Below, in pieces: positions 7,295-16,160 of a stretch of DNA of 20,456 bases. The position numbers and the translations under genes are program-made. The notes beneath the pieces were generated by a model. The model searched no databases and had not been told where the DNA came from. It saw nothing but the letters and a program-made list of their open reading frames with translations. The DNA is from a virus. How positions within the stretch are numbered: position 1 is the stretch's first letter; each line of letters begins with the position of its first letter. The stretch spans positions 1 through 20,456 of IMG/VR virus record IMGVR_UViG_3300034104_004659, one strand, 5' to 3'.

Positions 7295-7753
7295 TTACAT
7301 GTGCAGAATGTCATCTGGATCGCTAATGCGGGCCAGAATCTCGTCATCATTGAGAATACGGATCTCTCCGCCATCAATGCCCATACGTGCGCCTGCGTAA
7401 CGACCAAAAATGATCCAATCGCCTTCTTTACACCAAGGACCGTCCGGAAACTTGTCGGTGTCTTTGTAAGCAAGTGGGCCAACGGCCAAAACGTAAGCAC
7501 ATGTGGTAGTGAGTTGCTGTCGTTCCAAGGTTTCTTCGGCTAATTCAATGCCGCCCTTGGTTTTCTTAGCGCCTCTGTAGGGCAACACAACAATCCGCCA
7601 ACCTGTAGGCTGTGGAAGGTGTTCCTTGATGTTTTCGATGCGCTGCTCTTCTTCTGCCTCTTCAATCTTGGCAGCCTCAGCAGCAGAAGCTTCAGCGGCG
7701 GCTTTTTCAACCGCTTCCTCAGCCCATCGCTTCTCTAATGCAGTCATTTCCAT
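7295..7753 (-). CDS. GroES-like co-chaperonin with N-terminal helical extension
   Basis: Residues about 49-145 match GroES. GWRIVVLPYR is the first strand. TKGGIELAEETLERQ corresponds to the mobile loop, with GGIEL in place of the GGIVL that docks GroEL. AYVLAVGPL follows, then KEGDWIIFGRYAGARMGIDG and EIRILNDDEILARI. This is the canonical order and spacing. Residues 1-45 form a Glu/Ala-rich helix (EEAVEKAAAEASAAEAAKIE) absent from standard GroES. No GroEL gene is visible, so it probably caps host GroEL to fold the capsid protein, as T4 gp31 does. It sits between portal and scaffold genes. AAGGA lies 9 bases before the ATG at 7753. Confidence 0.9.
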   Translation of the reverse strand: MEMTALEKRWAEEAVEKAAAEASAAEAAKIEEAEEEQRIENIKEHLPQPTGWRIVVLPYRGAKKTKGGIELAEETLERQQLTTTCAYVLAVGPLAYKDTDKFPDGPWCKEGDWIIFGRYAGARMGIDGGEIRILNDDEILARISDPDDILHM

Positions 7754-7765
7754 CTGTTTGGTCCT

Positions 7766-7951
7766 TTATTGATCAGAGTTCTTGTTCAAGACATCCTGTA
7801 TGGCTTCCTGAACAAACGTATAACCCTCTAACCGGCCCATCAAATGTTTGTACTGCTCCATCGATTTGACATTGCCGCTGCTAACGAAGTCTTTAGTTTC
7901 GTTTTCAAGCCTGCGAATGGCAAATATGACTTTCTCTGCAAATTCAAGCAT
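7766..7951 (-). CDS. Small helical hypothetical protein
   Basis: I choose ATG 7951 because GGAG lies 6 bases upstream; the TTG at 7963 has no such support. The 61-residue product (MLEFAEKVIFAIRRLENETK... HLMGRLEGYTFVQEAIQDVL) is an all-helical, amphipathic protein. I do not recognise a named family. It sits between the portal-associated small gene and the co-chaperonin gene, within the head module, so a head-assembly or regulatory role is plausible but unproven. Confidence 0.6.
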   Translation of the reverse strand: MLEFAEKVIFAIRRLENETKDFVSSGNVKSMEQYKHLMGRLEGYTFVQEAIQDVLNKNSDQ

Positions 7952-7998
7952 GGATAACTCCAATGAAGCAGACAGATAGACCCCTGTCCGAAGGTTAC

Positions 7999-8015
7999 GT
8001 GTGCATTATGCACAC
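7999..8015. repeat. Short palindrome between two small genes
   Basis: GTGTGCA (7999-8005) and TGCACAC (8009-8015) are perfect arms around a 3-base centre. The element begins two bases after the stop of the 47-residue gene. It lacks a T-run, so it is not a typical terminator; an operator or an RNA-processing hairpin is more likely. A weak CATAAT -10-like box overlaps it on the minus strand. Confidence 0.45.
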
Positions 8016-8017
8016 TA

Positions 8018-8161
8018 TTACGCTAGTTTTACCTTCTTAAATGCATCTTTTCGGTAAACATACGTTACTCGTGGATCATTTTGTGGTGTTTTTACACTTT
8101 TTGGCGCTCCGGACATCTCCTTAGGCGCTTTTTTAGGCTTTTTTGCTGCTTTGGTTTGCAT
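8018..8161 (-). CDS. 47-residue basic protein overlapping the portal 3' end
   Basis: A short frame starts at ATG 8161, inside the last 29 bases of the portal gene, and ends with TAA at 8018. AAGGAG lies 6 bases before the ATG, an almost ideal ribosome binding site. The product begins MQTKAAKKPKKAPKEMSG and ends YVYRKDAFKKVKLA, so it is rich in Lys and has an unstructured N-terminus. No family is recognised. Without this gene the gap from portal to the next gene would be about 180 bases, unusually long for this tightly packed module. Confidence 0.6.
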   Translation of the reverse strand: MQTKAAKKPKKAPKEMSGAPKSVKTPQNDPRVTYVYRKDAFKKVKLA

Positions 8162-10517
8162 TTTTTGCTCCTTGTTGGGCATTTCGTATAGCATCTTGCG
8201 AATTCTTCTGTGCAGCAGCCTGTTGTTGCAGTGCTAGGCGTGCAGAATCAAACTGAACATCGGCTTGTTCCTTTTGTTGATCCAATCCAAGGCGTTGCTG
8301 ATCCACTTGTAACTTGGCTTGGTCGCGCTGAGCGCTCTGAGCAAGCTCTTGTTCTTTCAACTTGACCAAAGGATCGTCCTGTGGGCCCATCATTTGGGTC
8401 TGAAGGCCCTTGACTTCTTGATAACCCTGTGCAACCTTCATTGCAACCATTCCTTCGCGCTGCAGCGCAGATACCATGCCTTCAGGATCAGTGCCGTAAT
8501 ACTGGAACAACTCAGCTTCCACCTCTTCTTCCGCCTTCAAACGGATGTGATCGAAGATGTGCTTTTGCATTGTGACTGCAACATTAGGCATTGACTGCAT
8601 CATGGGGCTCAAGCCAAACAAAATGTGCGTCATGATATGCGCATCGTGCTGCTGGCCAGCAAAAGCCTTCAATGGTGAGCCGTCCAGCGCCTGTGCGTTC
8701 TCGCTTGCAGGATCCTTTGGCTTGTCCACGTTCTGTGTGTTCAAAATCTGATCAATATCCCGCACACCAATGGCTTCATACATGCGGCGATAGGCCTCAT
8801 ACATGTTGTGCATCTGCGGTGCGCTCTGAGCCAGTTGCAACTGCGTCTGCGCCATCGTGATACGCTGTGCAACAGAGAAGATGTTGGGGTCAGAGACTGG
8901 CAATACATCAATGCGGTCATCAAAGTCACGCGCCTTAATCCTGCGGCTCTCACCGGGCACATCGTATGGGTACTCAGCAGGCAAATAGTCTGCAAAACCC
9001 TTGGCCAACAACTGAAATTCCATGCGTTGGCTGTAGTGCAAACGCTTGTGAATTGCCGACATCACCGCACTGCCCTTTTCAAGCAACGCAATCGTCGTTC
9101 CCACAGCAGCATTTTGGTTGCTGTCACCCACTTGCATGTCGGTGATGCTTGCCAAACGGCGGCCAGCATCTACGCAGAAACCAAGCAGCGCAAACAGTGT
9201 CTGGCTAGGCTCTTTGTACGGCAATGGCAACAAGGATGCAGACAACTCTGCACCACCAGCATCCATGTCCCTGAACTCACCGGGTGACAAAGGTGTATCG
9301 TCGTTTGCAATGCGCGCACCCTTGGCTTTAAAGCCGGCAGGAAGGTTTGCCAGTGTTCCAGCGTCCACCAATTGCTGCAATGCAGACGTTGCTGTCTTTG
9401 TAAGACCTCCAACCAAGTGCAAAAATCCCAAACCATAAGCACCGGGGCCTTGGACCAGCAAGTAATGCACGTAGTACTGCTTGCGGGCAAACAGGGGATC
9501 AGCTTCTTTCCAGTTGCGGCGCACACCCACAACAGACTGAGAGATTTCGTCAATGGTGACGATGTAAGGCAGCTTAATACCTGTCTCTTCGCCGTCTTCA
9601 TCCTTGTGCTCAAAGCCTCTGATGTCCAGATCAACCAAGAACTCCAGCAAACAGATCTCTTCTTCCACACCAGTAGGATCAACGCCTGTTGTGCGGTCTG
9701 TTTCCTTCTTAATAATGCTCTGGCCTGTCTCTGCCGCAGTCGTCATCTGCGCTGTATCCAAGTACTGACCACGTATCACCGCTTTGCGGTAATCGTTGGT
9801 GGACATCGGTACGCGGTGCGTGATCCGCTGGCATTCGCTCATCACCGATGAGCCTGTGTAGGGGATATAAAGGTTATCAGGCAGCACCAAAGCGCTTACC
9901 ATGCGGCCTTTGGCCTCGTCGTAATAGACTTTCTTAAACGCTGAGCCACCAAAACCAACATAGAACAGCAACTGATCAAAGTCAGGTGTGTACTCTTCCA
10001 TCACCGTGGTGATTTGGTAGTTCATGAAGTCCTTGACGCGGTCTGCCTGCATCAATTTCTCACGCGTTTCCTTGCCCAGCACTTGCGTGCGCACAGGACC
10101 GCCCGCAGGCATCAATTCCTTAAGCGCTTGGGCTTGGAACTGCACAATACTCTCTGTTAAAAGTGGGTGCTGCACGCCGCACGCGCCCTTGAATGGCTTG
10201 GTACGCTCTTCAAACGTGAAGCCCAGCATCTTCATGCCCTTGCTGTACTGCTCTTCCCACTCTTTGCGTGAAGACTTGTCAGCATCAAACAACGACATCA
10301 AGTCAGACGAGATAAGCTGCAAGACATCAGGCTCAATGACCTCGGCCAAGTTGCTGTCATAGGCAACATCGTCGTCTTCTGCGCCAATGTTGATAACTAC
10401 CGCCCCAGTTTCTGCATCAAACTCAATGTCAATATCCGAAGGTAGCTCGTCTTCCATCTCAATGGCGACATCGCCACCGGGCAAGTCGTCGATTGTCATG
10501 TTCTTTTCAATTGGCAT
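8133..10517 (-). CDS. Portal protein
   Basis: At 794 residues it has the size of the larger podovirus-type (P22-like) portals. After an acidic N-terminus (MTIDDLPGGDVAIEMEDELP) come MSLFDADKSSRKEWEEQYSK, FEERTKPFKGACGVQHPLLT and LKELMPAGGPVRTQ, then FYVGFGGSAFKKVYYDEAKG and ALVLPDNLYIPYTG. This series is typical of that portal group. The C-terminal 100 residues are Gln-rich coiled coil (KLQVDQQRLGLDQQKEQADV) and end SSKKA. The portal forms the dodecameric DNA channel at one capsid vertex and binds terminase. AAGGAC lies 5 bases before the ATG. The position, ten bases after the large multidomain gene, is consistent with a late head operon. Confidence 0.9.
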   Translation of the reverse strand: MPIEKNMTIDDLPGGDVAIEMEDELPSDIDIEFDAETGAVVINIGAEDDDVAYDSNLAEVIEPDVLQLISSDLMSLFDADKSSRKEWEEQYSKGMKMLGFTFEERTKPFKGACGVQHPLLTESIVQFQAQALKELMPAGGPVRTQVLGKETREKLMQADRVKDFMNYQITTVMEEYTPDFDQLLFYVGFGGSAFKKVYYDEAKGRMVSALVLPDNLYIPYTGSSVMSECQRITHRVPMSTNDYRKAVIRGQYLDTAQMTTAAETGQSIIKKETDRTTGVDPTGVEEEICLLEFLVDLDIRGFEHKDEDGEETGIKLPYIVTIDEISQSVVGVRRNWKEADPLFARKQYYVHYLLVQGPGAYGLGFLHLVGGLTKTATSALQQLVDAGTLANLPAGFKAKGARIANDDTPLSPGEFRDMDAGGAELSASLLPLPYKEPSQTLFALLGFCVDAGRRLASITDMQVGDSNQNAAVGTTIALLEKGSAVMSAIHKRLHYSQRMEFQLLAKGFADYLPAEYPYDVPGESRRIKARDFDDRIDVLPVSDPNIFSVAQRITMAQTQLQLAQSAPQMHNMYEAYRRMYEAIGVRDIDQILNTQNVDKPKDPASENAQALDGSPLKAFAGQQHDAHIMTHILFGLSPMMQSMPNVAVTMQKHIFDHIRLKAEEEVEAELFQYYGTDPEGMVSALQREGMVAMKVAQGYQEVKGLQTQMMGPQDDPLVKLKEQELAQSAQRDQAKLQVDQQRLGLDQQKEQADVQFDSARLALQQQAAAQKNSQDAIRNAQQGAKNANQSSKKA

Positions 10518-10526
10518 GTTGTGTCC

Positions 10527-13500
10527 TTACAGATATCTGCGGTTATCGTTGGGTTGGCGCTCGATCATACCCCCATCAGCGCGTTGTGTGGGCATCAAAC
10601 CTTTGTCCTGAAATAGTTGCTTAATGCTGAACGGTATGTCTTTAGGGTTTAATGCATTGACCAAATCTAACATTTGTTCTGCATAGTCTTCTGGCACCAC
10701 GTTGCCTGTTCTAACGCCGTTGCCATTCATCTGGGTAATGGTGTTTGCTTTGTGTGGTAATTTGTTGGCTACCTTGGGCGTCACAAATTCAACGTTGTTA
10801 ACAGCGTGGCCATTCTTATCGTACAAGCTAAACAAGCGAACTTCCCCGTTCTTTAGCGCATTAATACCATTGTCCATTGGACCGTAAGTGCCAGCTTCCG
10901 CGTAGCCACCTATTGAATTACCTAAAAACTTTGCTTGAATTAAAGAGGCTTGCGGATTAGTAATTTCGCGCCATGTCATGCCGCTTGAGTCGGTTGGCAA
11001 AAATTCCTTGGTTCCAAATTGACCAAGTTCGGCAGGCACCGGTTTTCCTGCTGAGGCTAACTTATCTACAGTGCGAACTTTTTCTTTAAATACTTCCGCT
11101 TTTGCAAAGGATGGAATAGCCTTAGCATAAAACTCAGGCACGCTCATCTGTGCAAGATCTTTAGGATCCATTTTCATTATTTCTTGTGCAAACTCATACC
11201 TCTGCATGCCAAATGCATCGGGAATGCCCATGTACGTTAAATCCGTAATGGGCACATCTGCCTGTAACGCCATAATTCCTTCTTGCCGCTTTGGTGCATT
11301 TGCTAAAGCGGGATACAGATCCGCATATTGAGCAACGCTACTTGGGCTTACATTTTCAACCAGTTGATCATCTATCAAACGAGTCATCTTTGGCTCAATC
11401 ACTGTGTTAAACAGTGTCGGATTATCGGCAAGCTTTTGCCGAATACCGGCAACTTCTGCCGCTTGTTCCTGCTTAGACAGTTTGCTTGTGTCTTTCTTTG
11501 CCAATCGCAACAAAAACTCATCCGGAATAACGCTCGGATTAGCTTTCATCTGTTGCAAAATTGTCTGCTTAAACGACTCTGCTACCACCCTGTCGTCTAC
11601 CCCAGCCCCTGCCTGCTTAACACGGAAATTACTTACATTCATCATCCGGTCAAAACGTTTTTCTATTTCCTTCATCGCCGTAACATCGCCTGCCCTTGAA
11701 GCATTAATCAGGGCTTGTGGAAATTGTTCTTCTAACGGAGAATCTTTTGGAAGTTTAATGCGGCCACTAATCAAAGCTTCGCGTAAAGGATCCGATACGC
11801 TGCCTGCCTTAGTCTTAAAGTAGTCGCGAAGTTTTGTATCAATAAACTGCTTTGCCGCTTCTTTGTTTTCGGCTGGTGCTCTAATAAGGTCTAACGTTCC
11901 TATATAACCTTTTATTGCCGTATCCAACGAAGATACTGGCTCGTCTTCCACGCTCTTTGCCGTTGGGAACACCCCGCCAGCAGGGCGGCGGATGTAGGAA
12001 GCACCGGGAACTGCAAGTTCTTGGTTGTACTGCTGGAAATCCTTGGCCAACATCTTGGCTGCTTCCCCTGTTTTTTCGCCAGCTTTGACGCCCGCGCGCG
12101 TAGCACCTGCAGGATTGACAAGGTTACTGGTTATATCACCAGCGCCGTAGAAACCGGCTAGGGTTGGATCGGTAGATGGGGTGAATCCAAGGCCCGCGGC
12201 CCGTGATTGTTCTTTCAGATACTCACTGCCCATAAACGGCTTCTCAACATCGTAGCCAAAAGGACGCATCGCCATCGTTGCAAGATCAACAGGCGCACCC
12301 AAAATATTCTGCGGTACGTTGGTCATGCCTTTGAGAAACTCTATCTGCCCCTGACCAGACTGCAGAGCCTGAGAAACAGGGCCTGCCTTGCGACCAATAC
12401 CAGACTTTTGCGCAATAAATGCAGCATTGCTTGCCGCTTCGCGCTCTGCTGTTTCTTGGGCCGCGATTCTTTCTATCTGCTGCGGGGTCAGGCGCTCTTG
12501 CTCCACCTCTCCGCCGTCCGCGTAGCCATACACATCATATTCCAAATCACCAATCTGCCTGTCAGGGCGCGAACCCATCTTGTTCATTTCCAAAATATTG
12601 GCAGGATTAATACCTAATTGCTGCATTGATGCCTCAAGCGGCGTTGCTTTAAGCTCTTCCGGCGTCAAATTACCGCGAATACGAGCCAAGTCCGCCTGTA
12701 CTTCACCCGGCATGTGCCTGTACAAAGCTTCCCCTACGCGCTTGTCTGACGGAAAAACTTTGCCGTATTTAGCTTTAAGATCCTGCCCTATCCTGTCTGT
12801 AACTTCAGGCAAATTAGGGTATGCCCTTTCCATCTCCCGAATAACATTTTCGTTGACCGTAGGATCCTCGTGGTACAAACCGCGCTTTGCTTTGATGTAA
12901 GCAACAAATGCACTGGGGTTTGCACCCTCTGTAAAACCTTCTATGGACTGAATTGCATGCTGGCCTTCATGCAACAAAGTTCCGCGGACCGTGTTCCTCG
13001 CATCATCGCCCGGCAAATCACGCACTGTTCCTTGAATTCCTTCTCTTTCTCCAAAAGAAGCCGAAGCCAACGGTGCATTCTTGCGCCTTGTTGTTCCTAT
13101 CCGCACATCAGGCATGTCATATCCGGGATAAATGCTCTTAAGCTCCGGATGCGCCAGCATATCGTAGAAATTACGCGGCACAGAAGCTGTCTTTTGCTGC
13201 AAAACTGCCGGCGCATCACTGATCTCTTCAATCAAATTACCGCGGTTATCAACCAACGTCAAATTCTGCGCACGGATTTCCTCTGGTGACAAGCCCTTAG
13301 CCTGCAGGTCCGCGTGCCGCGCTGCTGCTTCCGGTCTTGCACGAACAAACATCTGTGATGGGGGAGCTGCCAAAGCCTGCAACATCTCAGATGCCTTACC
13401 ACCACCTTCCAATGTTCTGCGTACCGCTGGCTCCAAAGCTCTTTCCGCAGCACCCACCATACGTCCCATGCCGGGACCTTGAGCAACAGGGGCTATTTGC

Positions 13501-14444
13501 AACGCCGTACCCGTATAAAAAGCAGGATTGGCAACATCCATTATCTCTTTGTACTTGGGATTCAATACACTAAAGCCCATTTGATCGGGCCGAGTGCCAA
13601 GGGCCCCGGCTACCGCTGCGTATGTCTTAGGATCGGGTAATGTGTTGACATCCCGCATCGCAGCAAGTCTCCTTGCTGCCTCGCCTTGCTTGCGAATGTT
13701 AGGATTGCCAAAAGATGGCTTTGTTAGATCTTCACCAACTTCGCCACCATCTTTCATCATCACAGGCGTAACGCTTAAATCAAGCGAAGCTAATTTATTG
13801 ACAGGCTTGTAGTTAGCAAAAAACTCTTCTGTTTCCGTGCTCTTGTTCTCGTTATATACCCGATCATCCTCTTCGTCCTGCGCATCAGCCAAAGCTGCTA
13901 AAGCAAAAGCAGCCTGATAGCTGGCGGGCATGGACTTGACATCCATCTTTGCCATGACTGTTGCTTTGGCAGGAGTTGCCTGATCGGCTTGGGCCATTGG
14001 GGGCAGGGACGGCGGCAGAGGCTCACGGTCTTTTTTGGCCATTGTTTCACGTGGAACATCCTTGCCAAGAAATCCCTTGACACGCTCCACATAAGTGCGG
14101 GTTTCCGCCGGCAACTTCTTTGGGTCAGCACCGGCAGCAATCCATTTGTCCGTGGATCCCGGTCCCCAGTTATACGCAATCAAAGCCTTCTCTGTATCAC
14201 CATACTTTTGCTTCATGGCCTGCAAGTAATCCACACCCACACGCGCAATCTCATCAGGGGACTTATCTTTAGCAGGAGCTACACCAAAACCCGGATCCGT
14301 AATAGTCTTGGGCATGACCTGCATCTCACCAAGGGCACCCTTGGGACTGGTGGTCAGAGTTTTACCGTCTGCTGCGTACCGCTTACCACGGCTCTCCGCT
14401 TGCTTAACAGCAGCAACTATCTCTTCAAACGTCTGTTGGGCCAT
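10527..14444 (-). CDS. Large multidomain protein: lytic transglycosylase, HEXXH metallopeptidase-like region, GGY-type C-terminal domain
   Basis: This 1305-residue protein combines several modules. Residues 1-130 are a lytic transglycosylase: E17 in AESRG is the likely catalytic Glu, followed by GALGEMQVMP (36-45) and AYNWGPG (90-96). Residues about 300-630 hold H492-E493-x-x-H496 (LLHEGQHAIQ) and E581 in PGEVQAD, the spacing of a zincin-like domain seen in large polyvalent proteins. A long helical region follows, containing YIRRPAGGVFP. Residues about 1165-1270 (NSIGGYAEAG, VRLFSLYDKNG, ITQMNGNG) resemble a degenerate HCVGGY/YSLRD domain of phage polyvalent proteins. DGG motifs occur at D232, D643 and D1290. 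It is probably a virion protein that cuts the cell wall during DNA entry. It lies between terminase and portal genes. Confidence 0.8.
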   Translation of the reverse strand: MAQQTFEEIVAAVKQAESRGKRYAADGKTLTTSPKGALGEMQVMPKTITDPGFGVAPAKDKSPDEIARVGVDYLQAMKQKYGDTEKALIAYNWGPGSTDKWIAAGADPKKLPAETRTYVERVKGFLGKDVPRETMAKKDREPLPPSLPPMAQADQATPAKATVMAKMDVKSMPASYQAAFALAALADAQDEEDDRVYNENKSTETEEFFANYKPVNKLASLDLSVTPVMMKDGGEVGEDLTKPSFGNPNIRKQGEAARRLAAMRDVNTLPDPKTYAAVAGALGTRPDQMGFSVLNPKYKEIMDVANPAFYTGTALQIAPVAQGPGMGRMVGAAERALEPAVRRTLEGGGKASEMLQALAAPPSQMFVRARPEAAARHADLQAKGLSPEEIRAQNLTLVDNRGNLIEEISDAPAVLQQKTASVPRNFYDMLAHPELKSIYPGYDMPDVRIGTTRRKNAPLASASFGEREGIQGTVRDLPGDDARNTVRGTLLHEGQHAIQSIEGFTEGANPSAFVAYIKAKRGLYHEDPTVNENVIREMERAYPNLPEVTDRIGQDLKAKYGKVFPSDKRVGEALYRHMPGEVQADLARIRGNLTPEELKATPLEASMQQLGINPANILEMNKMGSRPDRQIGDLEYDVYGYADGGEVEQERLTPQQIERIAAQETAEREAASNAAFIAQKSGIGRKAGPVSQALQSGQGQIEFLKGMTNVPQNILGAPVDLATMAMRPFGYDVEKPFMGSEYLKEQSRAAGLGFTPSTDPTLAGFYGAGDITSNLVNPAGATRAGVKAGEKTGEAAKMLAKDFQQYNQELAVPGASYIRRPAGGVFPTAKSVEDEPVSSLDTAIKGYIGTLDLIRAPAENKEAAKQFIDTKLRDYFKTKAGSVSDPLREALISGRIKLPKDSPLEEQFPQALINASRAGDVTAMKEIEKRFDRMMNVSNFRVKQAGAGVDDRVVAESFKQTILQQMKANPSVIPDEFLLRLAKKDTSKLSKQEQAAEVAGIRQKLADNPTLFNTVIEPKMTRLIDDQLVENVSPSSVAQYADLYPALANAPKRQEGIMALQADVPITDLTYMGIPDAFGMQRYEFAQEIMKMDPKDLAQMSVPEFYAKAIPSFAKAEVFKEKVRTVDKLASAGKPVPAELGQFGTKEFLPTDSSGMTWREITNPQASLIQAKFLGNSIGGYAEAGTYGPMDNGINALKNGEVRLFSLYDKNGHAVNNVEFVTPKVANKLPHKANTITQMNGNGVRTGNVVPEDYAEQMLDLVNALNPKDIPFSIKQLFQDKGLMPTQRADGGMIERQPNDNRRYL

Positions 14445-14490
14445 GGTCCGAGGTCCTTGATCAAATATTCAAGACATTTTATGCGGCATT

Positions 14491-15960
14491 TCAATAATAC
14501 TCAACCGGTGTTGTATCAGGCTCGTCTTCCGTATCGTCATCCGTGTCCAACGCAATAAAGTTACCAGCACGAAATCTCGTCCAAGCCATCACCGCAGTAT
14601 CCACTTGGTCGTCATTGTTCCCATTAGGAAAAGCCGCGCATTCCTCTACAAGGTCCTCGGCCCACTCCTTACCTTCAGGGTACCAGATCATGCCGGACTC
14701 TAAGAGCGGAGCAACGGCATTGGCGCGGCTGACCTTATCTTGACCGGACCTTCGACCGCCGGGCGAGAACATCGTGACAGGAATGCCCATTTTACGCAGT
14801 TCCTGTTGCAGCGGAGTACCAGTAGCTTTTGCCTCAATCAAAACATTGTCCGGCTTCCAATACATGTATTCATCTTTAGCCATGCGCTTTAGCTCAGGGA
14901 AATCCCAACGGCCCTTGCGCACGTTAAGCAGCATCAGATTGGCACCCGAGTCAGCATCAGGATAGAACACGCCCCACGTCGAGATGACAGAGAAGTCAGC
15001 AGTCTCTTTCTTCGAGTACGCCGTATCGTATACCTGAATCAGATACTCACACTCCGGTGGATCATCGTACTTCCACTTGCGCCACCAGTTACGCTTCAGA
15101 ATAGCACCCTCATCATTCGTTGGCTGCTGCTGCCACTGGGCGTTCCACTTCTTCAAGCCAATGGAGACTTTGACCTTTTCTAATTCATCAAGGCTCCAGT
15201 AGTCGGGCCACAGTGGTTTCCCGGACGGCAGGATGGCAGGGAACTCCAAGATCTCCCACTGGTCAGACTTCAAATAGCCCTGCTGTTTCAAGAGGCGGCC
15301 AGAAAGATCGTCTGTTTTCCAACGCGTATTAATCACAATGATTGCACCACCCGGTTGCAAACGCTGACGAGGACCGGACGTGTACCACTCCCACGTGTTC
15401 TCCATCGCAGTTTCAGACACAGCATCCTGCTCGTCCAAAATATCATCTAGCACGACAACATTACCACCACGGCCCGTCATCGCACCGCCCTTACCAATGA
15501 AGAACGCTTCACCGCCTTGGGCCGTGTTCCACCTGCCCGCCGCTTTACTGTCTACGGACAGGGCCATCTTAGGGAACAGTTCCTTGTACTTCTCGTCATC
15601 GACAAGGTTACGGATCATCCGGCCAAAACGCTGCGCTAATTCAGCAGTGTGGGAGCCGACAATGAGTTTGGTGTCAGGGTTGCGGCCCATCAGATATGCT
15701 GGGAACAGATAGCTACCTAGCTGGGACTTGCCGTGACGGGGAGGCATCGCGATCATCAGGCGTTTGCACTCGCCGGTTATTACACGATCAAGAGCTTTGG
15801 CGATTCGTTTGTGGTGTTCCCCAACAAGCATCTCGGGCCAGACGTACTGGCAGAAAGACAGGAAGTCAGTGGTTGCACGCTCCTGTGCTTCAAGAAGTTT
15901 TAAGCGTAGCTCAAGGCGAAGCTGTTCATCTTGTACGTCATTGGGTTTTGTAGAGTGCAT
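14491..15960 (-). CDS. terL: Terminase large subunit
   Basis: This 489-residue protein carries all expected motor and nuclease elements. The Walker A is MPPRHGKSQ (72-80), the Walker B with catalytic acid is VVVLDD (168-173), and the coupling motif is NTRW (211-214). The nuclease acids are D312 (YDTAYS), E377 (IEAKATG) and D451/D454 (NDDQVDTA). It cuts concatemers and drives DNA into the prohead through the portal. No small terminase subunit is recognisable in the window. The start at ATG 15960 has a weak ribosome binding site. A sigma70-like promoter at 15985-16013 lies just upstream, so this gene may open the late transcript. Confidence 0.97.
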   Translation of the reverse strand: MHSTKPNDVQDEQLRLELRLKLLEAQERATTDFLSFCQYVWPEMLVGEHHKRIAKALDRVITGECKRLMIAMPPRHGKSQLGSYLFPAYLMGRNPDTKLIVGSHTAELAQRFGRMIRNLVDDEKYKELFPKMALSVDSKAAGRWNTAQGGEAFFIGKGGAMTGRGGNVVVLDDILDEQDAVSETAMENTWEWYTSGPRQRLQPGGAIIVINTRWKTDDLSGRLLKQQGYLKSDQWEILEFPAILPSGKPLWPDYWSLDELEKVKVSIGLKKWNAQWQQQPTNDEGAILKRNWWRKWKYDDPPECEYLIQVYDTAYSKKETADFSVISTWGVFYPDADSGANLMLLNVRKGRWDFPELKRMAKDEYMYWKPDNVLIEAKATGTPLQQELRKMGIPVTMFSPGGRRSGQDKVSRANAVAPLLESGMIWYPEGKEWAEDLVEECAAFPNGNNDDQVDTAVMAWTRFRAGNFIALDTDDDTEDEPDTTPVEYY

Positions 15961-16061
15961 AGGCCACGTTTTGAAATTTGCATAAATATAACCCCTGATT
16001 GCATTTAAAACAACAAGGGGGGTCTTTTGGGGAGGCCAAGTTTAAAAAGGTTTGAAATTTG
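15961..16061 (-). repeat. Imperfect duplication of the terminase leader
   Basis: The 11-mer TTTGAAATTTG occurs at 15970-15980 and 16051-16061. Each copy is preceded on the plus strand by AGGCCA plus a GTTT (AGGCCACGTTT at 15961, AGGCCAAGTTT at 16033), the second with an extra AAAAAGG-type insert. The first copy directly abuts the terminase start codon. The duplication may be a relic or may place two equal sites for a regulator. Confidence 0.5.
15985..16013 (-). promoter_or_regulatory. Candidate sigma70-like promoter for the terminase/head operon
   Basis: On the minus strand TTGTTT (16013-16008) and TATATT (15990-15985) are separated by exactly 17 bases. The terminase ATG is 24 bases after the -10 box. 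It lies downstream of a terminator (16315-16341), so a new start for the late genes is needed near here. It lacks the TATAATTCA form of the right-hand promoters. Confidence 0.5.
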
Positions 16062-16160
16062 GCAGAAACAGGGCGAAGGTTTAGCTTGCGCTTGACGGGC
16101 TGTTTATGGCCCTCCCCCCTCTAAAGGATGTAACCCTATACGTAGACAACAGAGGTACAC

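Noticed and set aside
13989-14558. 189-codon plus-strand frame over the end of terminase and start of the large protein
   Set aside because: Both minus-strand genes have clear domains here; the antisense product has none.
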